A stretch of DNA of 29,793 nucleotides from JAJZJT01 sp964610905 (lineage in GTDB: Bacteria; Actinomycetota; Acidimicrobiia; Acidimicrobiales; RAAP-2): contig CAZSYT010000032.1 in assembly GCA_964610905.1 (NCBI GenBank), forward strand, positions 1 to 29,793. Reading direction: 5' to 3'. A model generated the notes under the pieces. The model was given only the letters and a program-made list of their open reading frames with translations, was not told where the DNA came from and searched no databases. The stretch's first letter is position 1, and every line of letters starts with the position of its first letter. Shown in pieces: positions 8,349 through 16,036 of this stretch. Position numbers and translations under genes: made by a program.

Positions 8349-8375
8349 TCCGGGCGGGCTCGGCCTTCGCCCGGA
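8349..8375 (+). terminator. candidate hairpin terminator after the glycosyltransferase cassette
   Basis: A perfect 8-bp stem TCCGGGCG/CGCCCGGA with an 11-nt loop starts 28 nt after the last stop of the cassette. There is no U-tract, which is common for high-GC actinobacterial terminators. Confidence 0.4.
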
Positions 8376-8512
8376 GCAGGCCGCCGCCACCTTCCTGACG
8401 GGTCCGACGGGCCTGGTGGGCCGGTGACGGCGCGGGAGTTCGGTGCCGTCCCCCCGGCGTCCCGACAGGCCCCGCTCTCCGCGCCCCCGCCACGCTTGCT
8501 TCAATAGAGGAC

Positions 8513-9781
8513 GTGGCGCCTTCGCGACGATCCCGGAGCTCCATCGACCAGTACAGCCGCGCCATGGAGCGCCTGGCCATGCTGTCGAGCGAGCGGCGCC
8601 GGTCCGGACCGCCGGCCCCGGACGCCCCCTCGACGCGCCCGGCTGGGCGGTCGACCAGGGCGGACGGGAGCGTCCGGGCCGATCCGCCGGCGTGGACCGA
8701 GCCCTCGCGGTGGTCCGATCACCCCGAGCCCCCGGCCTGGGTCGGCGCGTCGGGCCAAGCGCTGCCGGGCCAAGCGCTGCCGGGCCAGGCGCTGCCGGGC
8801 CAGGCGCTGCCGGGCCAGCCTTCGTCGCGGCGCTCCCGCGTGGCGACGAGCGCTCCGCAGGCCGGCGAGCCCGGTCACGGGCTGGCTTCTCCCCGAGCCC
8901 GCGTCGCCTCGACGGGCGTCGGGGCGCCGACGCCGCTGCGTCGGCCCGCCGGGCCCGTCCGGGGCGCCCCGGGCGGCGCGACCGCCCGTGCCGGTGGTGC
9001 GGGTTCCCGCAGCATGCAGCCTCCGAGGGCGCGGTCCACATCGGACCGCGGGACCACCCGGGCAGGGTCGTCGAGCGGCCCGTCGGCCCTCGTGGAGCAG
9101 ACGGCGAGGATCATCGGCGTCTTCGAGCGTCGAGAGGAGCGCGACCCCGGGGTCGAGGCGAACGCACGGCTCACAGGGACGACCGGTCTCGTGCTCGCCG
9201 TGCTCTTCGTCCTCGAAGGCTTGACGGTCCCGTTCATCTTCCAGTTCCTGTCGTGGCACATCGCCCTCGGCCTGGCCCTCGTCCCGTTGCTCGCCGTCAA
9301 GATCGGGTCGACCTCGTGGCGGTTCTCCCGCTACTACCTCGGCGACCCCCGCTATCGCCGGGCCGGGCCCCCCCACCCGCTCCTGCGCGCCCTCGGTCCC
9401 GCGCTGCTCGTCTCGACCGTCGTCATGATGGCGTCGGGCGTCGCCCTCTGGCTGAACGGGCCGACCTCGGACCTGCTGCTGCTCCACGCCCACCAGGCGT
9501 CGTTCGTCGTGTGGTTCGCCTGCGTCGCCGTCCACTTCGTCTCGCACTTCTACCGGGCGGTCCGGTTGGCAGCAGGAGACTCGCGGGATGCACAGGTCGC
9601 ACGCCCGGTGCTGCGGGGGGCCCGTCTGCGCCGCCGGTCGATCGCGCTCGCCTTCGTCGCGGGGGTGGCCCTCGCCGCCTTCGGCCACACGGTGAGCACC
9701 GGCTGGAGCCACCTCGTCTTCGGACCGGTGCCGTCGCACGCCGCACCCGCACCGGCGGCCGCGCCGAGCGCACGCCCCTAG
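8513..9781 (+). CDS. membrane protein with disordered N-terminus and cytochrome-b-like His-rich helices
   Basis: Predicted 422 residues. The first ~195 are low-complexity Pro/Ala/Gly/Ser/Arg and contain four GQALP repeats. The rest has about five hydrophobic segments (near 223-245, 246-265, 283-303, 325-350 and 378-396). Histidines H249, H325, H327, H341 and H345 sit at or in helices (SWHIALG, LLHAHQASF, AVHFVSHFY), as in di-haem cytochrome b561 or ferric-reductase-like bundles, so haem binding is plausible but not shown. The start is uncertain. The GTG used here follows TTCAAT by 7 nt; an ATG at 9014 would remove the repeat tract and most of the disordered segment. Its stop codon abuts the stop of the convergent methyltransferase with no bases between. 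I do not recognise a named family. Confidence 0.65.
   Translation: MAPSRRSRSSIDQYSRAMERLAMLSSERRRSGPPAPDAPSTRPAGRSTRADGSVRADPPAWTEPSRWSDHPEPPAWVGASGQALPGQALPGQALPGQALPGQPSSRRSRVATSAPQAGEPGHGLASPRARVASTGVGAPTPLRRPAGPVRGAPGGATARAGGAGSRSMQPPRARSTSDRGTTRAGSSSGPSALVEQTARIIGVFERREERDPGVEANARLTGTTGLVLAVLFVLEGLTVPFIFQFLSWHIALGLALVPLLAVKIGSTSWRFSRYYLGDPRYRRAGPPHPLLRALGPALLVSTVVMMASGVALWLNGPTSDLLLLHAHQASFVVWFACVAVHFVSHFYRAVRLAAGDSRDAQVARPVLRGARLRRRSIALAFVAGVALAAFGHTVSTGWSHLVFGPVPSHAAPAPAAAPSARP
8752..8818 (+). repeat. 15-bp tandem repeat encoding GQALP x4
   Basis: Four full 15-bp units GGGCCA(A/G)GCGCTGCC and a partial fifth. The unit length preserves the reading frame and encodes Gly-Gln-Ala-Leu-Pro in the disordered N-terminus of the membrane protein. 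Confidence 0.9.
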
Positions 9782-10519
9782 TCAGCGCCCCTCGTCCGCA
9801 GGTCCGGTCTGCTGCCTGCCGCCCGAGCGCGCACCACGGTCGGTGTGCGGTGCAACCCGGCGCAGCACGCGCAGCGACCCGCAGGCGCCGTCCTCGACGA
9901 AGGAGCCCGAGCTCAGCGCGTGGCACCACAGGTCGTAAGGGGGGCGGCCGCCGTCGGCGGGGTCGGGGAAGACGTCGTGGATGGCCAGCCAGCCGCCGAC
10001 GGCGACGTGCGGCGCCCACCCTCGGTAGTCGGCCCACGCCGGCTCGTCGCCGTGCCCGCCGTCGATGAAGCACAGGGCCAAAGGCGTGGACCAGTGACGC
10101 GCGATGGTCGGCGAGTCGCCGACCAGCCCGACCACCGATTGCTCGAGTGCGGCGCCGACGACGGTGGCGCGCCACCGGGGCAGCGTGTCGATCCGGCCGG
10201 TCGCCGGGTCCACGAGCGACGGGTCGTGGTGCTCCCACCCCGCCTGGTTCTCCTCGGATCCGTGGTGGTGGTCCACGCTGAAGAGCACGGCTCCGGTGGC
10301 TTCGGCAGCCGCGCCGAGGTAGACGGCGGACTTGCCGCACCAGGCACCGATCTCGACGAAGGTCGCGTCGGGAACTGATCTGCCTGCACGTTCGGCCGCT
10401 TCGAGCAATGCCTCGCCCTCGTCGTCGGGCATGAACCCGGTCGCCGCCCTGGCCCGGACGAGCAGGTCGGCCCGTCGCTGGGGGTCGGCCGGGCGGACGG
10501 GTCGTTGGGCGTCGGGCAC
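9782..10519 (-). CDS. class I SAM-dependent methyltransferase (Methyltransf_24-like)
   Basis: Predicted 245-residue soluble enzyme. Motif I is FVEIGAWCGKSAVYLGAAA, the E-I-G-x-x-x-G-x-S layout of small O-methyltransferases that act on hydroxylated aromatics, sugars or antibiotics. The strand-2 acidic pair is followed by histidines (FSVDHHHGSEENQ). LCFIDGGHGDEPAWADY is the D-G-x-H strand-4 signature of the Methyltransf_24 group, and WLAIHDVFPDP the next conserved strand. GTG at 10519 is preferred because the protein then begins just before the first conserved helix; another in-frame GTG at 10588 follows CAGGGT by 5 nt and would add 23 weakly structured residues. It lies 97 nt downstream of the GDT1-like transporter on the same strand. 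The substrate is unknown. Confidence 0.82.
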   Translation of the reverse strand: MPDAQRPVRPADPQRRADLLVRARAATGFMPDDEGEALLEAAERAGRSVPDATFVEIGAWCGKSAVYLGAAAEATGAVLFSVDHHHGSEENQAGWEHHDPSLVDPATGRIDTLPRWRATVVGAALEQSVVGLVGDSPTIARHWSTPLALCFIDGGHGDEPAWADYRGWAPHVAVGGWLAIHDVFPDPADGGRPPYDLWCHALSSGSFVEDGACGSLRVLRRVAPHTDRGARSGGRQQTGPADEGR

Positions 10520-10616
10520 GGCGCCAGCCTGCCACCGATCGACCCCTCCGTTGGCCCACTCGAGCCGCCTCGTCGCCAACCGCGGCACAGGAGACCCTGC
10601 ACCGGCCCGCCGTCGC

Positions 10617-11204
10617 TCACACGCCGGCGAGCTGGAGCACCGAGTAGACGGCGAAGCCGGCGAGGACCACCCCTCCGGCTTTGCGGATCGTCCCGAGCGG
10701 CACGAGGCGGAGGAGCCCTCGACCCCCGAACGCCCCGAGGGCTGCGGCGGCGGCCAGCGCGGCGAACGCCCCGATGAACACCGACAGCGGCGCGTGGAAG
10801 CGGGCCGCCAGGTTGGCCGTCAGGAGCTGGGTCAGGTCGCCGAACTCGCCGACGAGGATGACGAGGAAGGCGCCGGCCGCCGTCCGCAGCCCGGTGCGGG
10901 CCCGGAGCGCCTCCTCCTCGCCCCGACGTTGCTCCTCGCGCTCGGGGATGACGAGCAGGTAGGCGGCTCCCGCGGCGAAGAGGGCCGCCGTGACCCCCTC
11001 CACCCACCGGTGGGGGAGGAGCTCGAGCGCCCGACCGGCGGCGACGGCCACGGCGGCATGGATGGCGAACGCGGCGACGGCACCGAGCCATACGGCGACC
11101 GGACGCGACCGGCTGCCCAGGACGAGGAGGGCGATCATCGTCTTGTCCGGTAGCTCGGCCACGAAGATCAGGGCGAACACGCCCAGCATGACGCCGACGT
11201 CCAT
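10617..11204 (-). CDS. TMEM165/GDT1 (UPF0016) family cation transporter
   Basis: A 195-residue integral membrane protein with two homologous three-helix halves. Each half carries the family signature: first ELPDKT (17-22), in place of the usual E-x-G-D-K-T, and second EFGDLTQ near residue 118. The acidic and hydroxyl side chains form the Ca2+/Mn2+ pathway in characterised members, which exchange Mn2+ or Ca2+ for protons. A charged cytosolic loop (EREEQRRGEEEALRAR) links the halves. The first half has Pro instead of Gly, which I believe is common in actinobacterial members. The ATG follows TAGGCT by 7 nt. Manganese efflux is the likeliest role. It gives the window a second metal transporter besides the NRAMP-related one. 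Confidence 0.92.
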   Translation of the reverse strand: MDVGVMLGVFALIFVAELPDKTMIALLVLGSRSRPVAVWLGAVAAFAIHAAVAVAAGRALELLPHRWVEGVTAALFAAGAAYLLVIPEREEQRRGEEEALRARTGLRTAAGAFLVILVGEFGDLTQLLTANLAARFHAPLSVFIGAFAALAAAAALGAFGGRGLLRLVPLGTIRKAGGVVLAGFAVYSVLQLAGV

Positions 11205-11211
11205 GCCCCCG

Positions 11212-11217
11212 AGCCTA
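11212..11217 (-). promoter_or_regulatory. -10 box TAGGCT for the GDT1-like gene
   Basis: TAGGCT on the minus strand is followed by 7 nt and the ATG, the same leaderless layout as at pepN. Confidence 0.5.
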
Positions 11218-11432
11218 GGGACGGCGGAGCCGGGTCTCGGTGCACCCGTGCCGGTCGGTCGGCCGGAGGTCGGTCGACCGCCCGACGCCCGAGCGTCCGG
11301 CGGCTCGGGCATCGCCCGGACGAGGGCGCCGGGGAGCCCGACCGGACGCCGTCCTCGCCGGGTGCTCGTGCACCGACGCTCCTCGGCGGGAGTGGTGGAC
11401 AGGGCGTGCCCTGCCGTGAGCCGCCTGCCGGT

Positions 11433-11448
11433 CGGCAGCGTCCTGCCG
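11433..11448 (-). terminator. hairpin directly after pepN
   Basis: CGGCAG and CTGCCG form a 6-bp stem around a CGTC loop directly after the pepN stop codon. A second inverted repeat (CGTCCGG at 11294 and CCGGACG at 11316) lies further downstream in the same intergenic stretch. Neither has a U-tract. Confidence 0.35.
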
Positions 11449-14052
11449 TCAGCCGCCCGCGGGGGCGAAGGCCGCGTCGAGGTCGGCCGCCAGCGTCGGC
11501 CCGGTCCGCTGGCCGAACGCCACCGAGACGGCCAGTCGCTCGAGGATCTGCTCGACCGTCTTGCCGCCGCTCGGCAACGGGTGCTGCTCGACGAACGCGG
11601 ACACCTCGGCGGCGAGGGCGGGCGAACCGCACAGCGTGCGGACGCCGTCGAGCATCCGGGGGAGAATGTTGGCGGGGAACCGTGCAACGAGCTCGTCCCA
11701 GTGCGCCGTCACGCGTTCCCAGGTCGCCGGGCCGGCGATCCTGTTGGCGAGCAGCAACTGCACCACGAACGGGGCGTTCTGGGTACGGACCTCGGACAGT
11801 GCCAGCTCGAACGCCCTCCGGGACAGGTCGGCGGCGTCGAAGGACGTCAGCGCGTAGAGGTACCGGTTCTCCTGCTGAGGATTCGCCGGTGCCCGGTACC
11901 GGGCGAGGAATGCGTCGAACTCGGCCTCGCCGCCTGTGGCGGCGACGATGTCGAGGACGGCCGACTCCGTGTCAGGGTGGAGCGGGCCGGCGGCGAAGCG
12001 GCGGGCGGCCTCGGCGCGCACCTCGGGGTCCTCGCCGACGGTCCCGAGCGCTCGGAGCACCGAGGCGCGCAGCGCCGGGGTGCGCTCGTCGTCGTCCGGC
12101 GAGGGGTCCCAGCCGAGCCGGTCTGCCACCGGTCCGAACAGGGCGCGAGCGGCGGTGGCGAGCGAAGCGCGTCCTGCGTCGGGGACGACCCGGTCGAGGA
12201 GGCCGAAGGCGCCGAGGACCACCGACCAGACGCTCGGGTCGCCCTCACCCGAGTCGCCGAGGGCACGGGCGACGGCGAGGAAGCCCGGGAGGCTGCCCCG
12301 TCCGGCGAGCGCTACGGCCCAGCTGTCGGACACGAGGTTGTAGCGCTCGAGCGGAGCGAGCGAGCCCAGGTGGCGACAGAGGGCCTCGACGGTGGCGTCG
12401 GGGTAGGCGGTTCGGTAGAAGCCCGAGCCGCCGGCGTTGACGAGCCACGGCCCGCTCGCCGCACCCGAGTCGGCGACGGCCCCGGCCGGGCCGTCGAGGA
12501 GGGTGGCGGCGACGGCCCCGGCGGGGTCACCGAGCCGCCGCGCGAGCACGGGCACCTGCCAGGCGGTACCGATGGCCCCTCCCGGCTCGGCCTGGTACGA
12601 GAACGGCGCCTGGGCGAGGCTGCCGTCCTCTTCGGCGCTGACCAGCGGGTAGCCGCCCTGGTCGATCCACGTCGACATGATCGCCCGGACCGGCTGGCCG
12701 CTCGCCTCCTCGAGGGCGTCCCACAGGTCGGACGTCTCTGTGTTGCCGTGGGCGTGGACGGAGAGGTAGCGCCGGATGCCGTCGCGGAACACCTCGGGCC
12801 CGATGAACTGCTCGAGCATCCGAAGGACGCTGCCGCCCTTCTGGTAGGTGAGCACGTCGAACATCCCCTGGGCCTCCTCGGGGCGCCCGACCGGGTACTC
12901 GACCGGGCGAGTCGCGTGCAGCCCGTCGACGGCGAGCGCCGCCTCGCGCTCGACGCCGAAGCTGACCCACCGCTGCCACTCCGGCCGGAAGGCGTCGACG
13001 GCCAGCACCTCCATGAACGTGGCGAAGGCCTCGTTGAGCCAGATGCCGTTCCACCACTTCATCGTCACGAGGTCCCCGAACCACATGTGGGCGATCTCGT
13101 GGCAGACGACGTCGGCGACGCGCTCGAGCTCGGTGCGGGCGGCGTCCGCCGGGTCGACGAGCAGGACCGACTCGCGGAAGGTCACGCATCCGAGGTTCTC
13201 CATCGCCCCGAAGGCGAAGTCGGGGATGGCCACGAGGTCGAGCTTGTCGGCGGGGTACGGGATGCCGAAGTAGTCGGTGAAGAAGCGCAGGGCGTGGGCG
13301 CCGACCTCGAGGGCGAACGCCGTCAGGTGCCCCTTTCCGGTGGGGTGGACGACGCGGAGAGGGACACCGTCGACGGTGACCGGCACGGTGGCCTCGAGCG
13401 GTCCGACGACGAACGCCACGAGGTACGTCGACATGGGCATGGTCGGGGCGAAGCGCACCCGGGCCTTTCCCGGAGCGCCGGGCTCGGGGGAGCGGTCGAC
13501 CTCGGGGCTGTTCGAGTAGGCGGCGAGGTGCTCGTCGACGACGAGGGTGACCTCGAAGGTCGCCTTCCGGTCCGGCTCGTCGAAGCAGGGGAAGGCCCGG
13601 CGGGCGTCCGTGGCCTCCATCTGGGTGGTGGCAATGACCTGCTCGCTCCCGTCGGCGTCGGTGAACGTCGAGCGGTAGAAGCCGTGCAGCTTGTCGTTGA
13701 GCACGCCCGTGAAGGACAGGCGCACCGTCGCCGTACCTGCCGGGAGCACCTCGTCGAACCGGAGCCGCACCTGCTCCTCGCCAGGGTCGAGCTCGACCGA
13801 GGCTGCGGCGAGGACGCGTGGCCGCCGGCTCCCGCCGGTCGAGACCTCGGCCACGCCGATCTCGAGCTCGGCGGCGTTGAGGACGACGGTGTCGGTCGGT
13901 TCGACCACCGTCACGTCGATCTCCACGTCGCCGGCGAAGGAGGCCGTCGCCAGGTCCGGCTCGAGGACCAGCCGATAGGCGTCGGGAGCGACGTCGCGGG
14001 GGAGCCGGTAGGCGTCCGAGGCCATCGGGTCGGTCGTGGTCGGCGGAGTCAT
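11449..14052 (-). CDS. pepN: aminopeptidase N, M1 family zinc metallopeptidase
   Basis: Cytoplasmic exopeptidase of 867 residues that removes N-terminal amino acids in late peptide turnover. All key motifs are present: the substrate-recognition GAMENLG (282-288) and zinc site HEIAHMWFGD with H318, H322 and the general base E319. The third ligand is E341 in WLNEAFATFMEV, 18 residues beyond the HExxH motif as expected. The N-terminal beta-domain contains QMEATDARRAFPCFDEPD, and the C-terminal ERAP1-like helical domain fills residues ~520-867. The length is normal for actinobacterial PepN. The ATG lies 7 nt after TAGCCT, and the divergent kinase starts only 24 bp away, so the two share a very compact promoter region. 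No signal peptide is seen. Confidence 0.97.
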   Translation of the reverse strand: MTPPTTTDPMASDAYRLPRDVAPDAYRLVLEPDLATASFAGDVEIDVTVVEPTDTVVLNAAELEIGVAEVSTGGSRRPRVLAAASVELDPGEEQVRLRFDEVLPAGTATVRLSFTGVLNDKLHGFYRSTFTDADGSEQVIATTQMEATDARRAFPCFDEPDRKATFEVTLVVDEHLAAYSNSPEVDRSPEPGAPGKARVRFAPTMPMSTYLVAFVVGPLEATVPVTVDGVPLRVVHPTGKGHLTAFALEVGAHALRFFTDYFGIPYPADKLDLVAIPDFAFGAMENLGCVTFRESVLLVDPADAARTELERVADVVCHEIAHMWFGDLVTMKWWNGIWLNEAFATFMEVLAVDAFRPEWQRWVSFGVEREAALAVDGLHATRPVEYPVGRPEEAQGMFDVLTYQKGGSVLRMLEQFIGPEVFRDGIRRYLSVHAHGNTETSDLWDALEEASGQPVRAIMSTWIDQGGYPLVSAEEDGSLAQAPFSYQAEPGGAIGTAWQVPVLARRLGDPAGAVAATLLDGPAGAVADSGAASGPWLVNAGGSGFYRTAYPDATVEALCRHLGSLAPLERYNLVSDSWAVALAGRGSLPGFLAVARALGDSGEGDPSVWSVVLGAFGLLDRVVPDAGRASLATAARALFGPVADRLGWDPSPDDDERTPALRASVLRALGTVGEDPEVRAEAARRFAAGPLHPDTESAVLDIVAATGGEAEFDAFLARYRAPANPQQENRYLYALTSFDAADLSRRAFELALSEVRTQNAPFVVQLLLANRIAGPATWERVTAHWDELVARFPANILPRMLDGVRTLCGSPALAAEVSAFVEQHPLPSGGKTVEQILERLAVSVAFGQRTGPTLAADLDAAFAPAGG

Positions 14053-14059
14053 GGGGGGC

Positions 14060-14069
14060 AGGCTACCGT
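14060..14069. promoter_or_regulatory. overlapping divergent -10 boxes for pepN and the PfkB-family kinase
   Basis: The ten bases AGGCTACCGT contain TAGCCT on the minus strand (7 nt before the pepN ATG) and TACCGT on the plus strand (6 nt before the kinase GTG). The two hexamers share the central TA. Only 23 bp separate the two start codons, so both transcripts must be leaderless or nearly so. Confidence 0.55.
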
Positions 14070-14075
14070 CGCGGG

Positions 14076-15164
14076 GTGACCTCGGACATCGAGCCCCCGT
14101 CCGCCGCCGACGTCCCGTCCCCCGACGTCCCGCCCCCCGGCCGCTCGCGGCCAGCAGACCGCGTCGGCGCCCTCGACCTGGTTGCGGTGGGCAACGCCCT
14201 CGTCGACGTCCTCGCCTCGAGCACCGACGAGCAGGTGGCCGCGCTCGGGCTCACCAAGGGGACGATGGCGCTCGTCGACCGGGACCGGGCTACCGAGGTC
14301 TACGAGATGCTGGGCGAGACCATGGAGGCATCGGGGGGCTCTGCGGCCAACACCGTTGCCGGTGTGGCAGCCCTGGGTGGGCGGTGCGCCTACATCGGGC
14401 GGGTCGCCGACGACGTCCTCGGCCGGTCGTTCCTCCACGACATCCGCGCGCTCGGCGTGGCGTTCGACCCGCCGGCTGTGGCCGACGGCGAGGGCGCGGT
14501 GACCGGGCACTGCCTCGTCCTCGTGACGGAGGACGCGCAACGCACGATGGTCACGCACCTCGGCGTGGCGGCCGAGCTCGGTCCGGAGGACCTGAACGAC
14601 GGCCACCTGGTCGCCGCGCAGGTGCTCTACCTCGAGGGCTACCTGTGGGAGCAGCCGCCGGCCAAGGCGGCGATGCGGACAGCCATCGAGCGGGCGCACG
14701 ACACGGACGGGTCGGTCGCCCTGTCGCTGTCCGACCCGTTCTGCGTCGAGCACCACCGCGAGGAGTTCCTCGAGCTGCTCAACGGCCATGTCGACCTCCT
14801 CTTCGCCAACGAGGAGGAGGTCGTGGCCCTCTTCGGGGCTCCCGACTTCGACGCTGCCGTGGACGCGGTGGCCGACACCGGGGTGCTCGCCGCGCTCACC
14901 CGGGGCAGCCAGGGGTGCGTCGTCGTGGCTCCCGGCGGTTCGGTGGCCGTCCCGGCGGCTCCGGTCGAGCACGTGGTCGACACGACGGGCGCAGGCGACC
15001 TCTTCGCCGCCGGGTTCCTCTACGGCATCACGCACGGCCTGGGCCCGGAGCACAGCGGTCGGCTCGGCGCGCTGTGCGCAGCCGAGGTGATCTCGCACGT
15101 CGGAGCGAGGCCGCTCGCCGACCTCCGGAAGCTCGCTGTGGCGGCAGGCCTGCTCGACGCCTGA
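14076..15164 (+). CDS. PfkB-family sugar/nucleoside kinase, adenosine kinase-like
   Basis: Ribokinase-fold kinase of 362 residues that transfers the gamma-phosphate of ATP to a sugar or nucleoside hydroxyl. The first PfkB signature region contains ASGGSAANTVAGVAALGG near residue 85. The second is DTTGAGDLFAAGF, with D302 starting the motif, the GAG anion hole at 305-307 and catalytic base D308. Overall resemblance (LDLVAVGNALVDVLA, FANEEEVVALFG) is to the bacterial adenosine kinase group, suggesting nucleoside salvage; other PfkB sugar kinases cannot be excluded. The first ~30 residues are a Pro/Ser-rich extension. The GTG start is set by TACCGT 6 nt upstream. It is followed by a palindromic region shared with the convergent PrmC-like gene. 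Confidence 0.9.
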   Translation: MTSDIEPPSAADVPSPDVPPPGRSRPADRVGALDLVAVGNALVDVLASSTDEQVAALGLTKGTMALVDRDRATEVYEMLGETMEASGGSAANTVAGVAALGGRCAYIGRVADDVLGRSFLHDIRALGVAFDPPAVADGEGAVTGHCLVLVTEDAQRTMVTHLGVAAELGPEDLNDGHLVAAQVLYLEGYLWEQPPAKAAMRTAIERAHDTDGSVALSLSDPFCVEHHREEFLELLNGHVDLLFANEEEVVALFGAPDFDAAVDAVADTGVLAALTRGSQGCVVVAPGGSVAVPAAPVEHVVDTTGAGDLFAAGFLYGITHGLGPEHSGRLGALCAAEVISHVGARPLADLRKLAVAAGLLDA

Positions 15165-15168
15165 CCCG

Positions 15169-15203
15169 GACCGGTCGGCGCGGTCGGCCGACCCAGGCCG
15201 GTC
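15169..15203. terminator. candidate bidirectional terminator between convergent genes
   Basis: Outer arms GACCGG and CCGGTC enclose the 12-bp palindrome GGTCGGCCGACC (15182-15193). The element fills the 37 bp between the kinase stop and the PrmC-like stop, reaching into the latter. No U-tract is present. Confidence 0.4.
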
Positions 15204-15948
15204 AGCGCACGCTGGCTTCGACGCCGCGAAGATCACCGTCCGCGTCCTCGACGCGCCGTGGAGGGCCGAAGCCGGCCCCCTCGAGTGCGGTGGAGAGGAC
15301 GAGGTCCTGGTCGCCTCCGAGCTCGACGAGCAATGCACCGGTCGGCCGTAGCAGCCGCCGAGCCGCCTCCACCACCCTCGTGAGGACGGTGGTCCCCTCT
15401 GGGCCGCCGTCGAGGGCGAGGATGGGCTCGTGGTCGCGGGAGTCACGGGGGAGGTAGGCGATCGCTTCGCTCGGCACGTACGGCGGGACGGCCACGACGA
15501 CGTCCACGCGCCCGGCGAGCCCTGCGGGCAGCGGGTCGGCGAGGTCGCCCTGGTAGGCCTCGACCCCGTTCTCGGCGGCCACCGCGCAGGCGAGGGGGTC
15601 GAGGTCCGTCGCCACGACGCGCGCCTCTGGTCGAGCGCGGGCCAGCACGACGGCGAGGGCACCGGTCCCCGTGCACAGGTCCACGGCCACTCCTCGTCGC
15701 GGGAGGCGGTCGACGGCTCGTCGGGCCAGGGGTTCGCTCTGGGGCCGGGGGACGTAGACGCCGGGACGGACGCGGAGGCGCAGCCCGGCGAAGTCGGCCC
15801 AGCCGGTCACCCAGGCGAGGGGCTCGCCCTGCTCGCGGCGGGCCACCAGGGCGTCGAGGACGGCGTCGTCGTCGCCCGCCGCGGCGTACAGGTCGGCGGC
15901 CTCGTCGTCGGGGGCGACGCAACCGGCGCGGGCGAGGCGTTCCACCAC
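15202..15948 (-). CDS. PrmC-like putative protein N5-glutamine methyltransferase with altered NPPY
   Basis: Predicted 248-residue SAM methyltransferase of the PrmC/HemK group, which methylates Gln in proteins; PrmC itself acts on the GGQ motif of release factors. Family features are the linker GEPLAWVTGWADFAGLRLRV, the motif VYVPRPQSEPLARRA, motif I VDLCTGTGALAVVLA and the acidic strand end VATDLDP. The hallmark N-P-P-Y is V154-P-P-Y: the Asn that normally contacts the substrate amide is Val (codon GTC, clear in the sequence). The following VPSEAIAYLP resembles the PrmC-related branch annotated 'putative protein N(5)-glutamine methyltransferase', rather than PrmC proper. A GTG start is used; no better upstream start is seen. 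It lies 88 nt downstream of the P450 on the same strand. Confidence 0.85.
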   Translation of the reverse strand: MVERLARAGCVAPDDEAADLYAAAGDDDAVLDALVARREQGEPLAWVTGWADFAGLRLRVRPGVYVPRPQSEPLARRAVDRLPRRGVAVDLCTGTGALAVVLARARPEARVVATDLDPLACAVAAENGVEAYQGDLADPLPAGLAGRVDVVVAVPPYVPSEAIAYLPRDSRDHEPILALDGGPEGTTVLTRVVEAARRLLRPTGALLVELGGDQDLVLSTALEGAGFGPPRRVEDADGDLRGVEASVR

Positions 15949-16036
15949 GGAGGCCCGTGCTCGAGCCGAGCCCGGCGGCGCGGCCGACGTGCTCAGGACG
16001 AAGCTCCCCGCGCCCAGGACGTCCCGGCCGTACGGC

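Noticed and set aside
8443..10068. 541-residue open frame overlapping the His-rich membrane protein and running into the methyltransferase antisense
   Set aside because: Arg/Pro-rich throughout with no hydrophobic segments; the membrane-protein frame is better supported.
10990..14079. A 1029-residue plus-strand open frame across pepN
   Set aside because: It is the antisense shadow of the M1 aminopeptidase, which has all catalytic motifs on the other strand.
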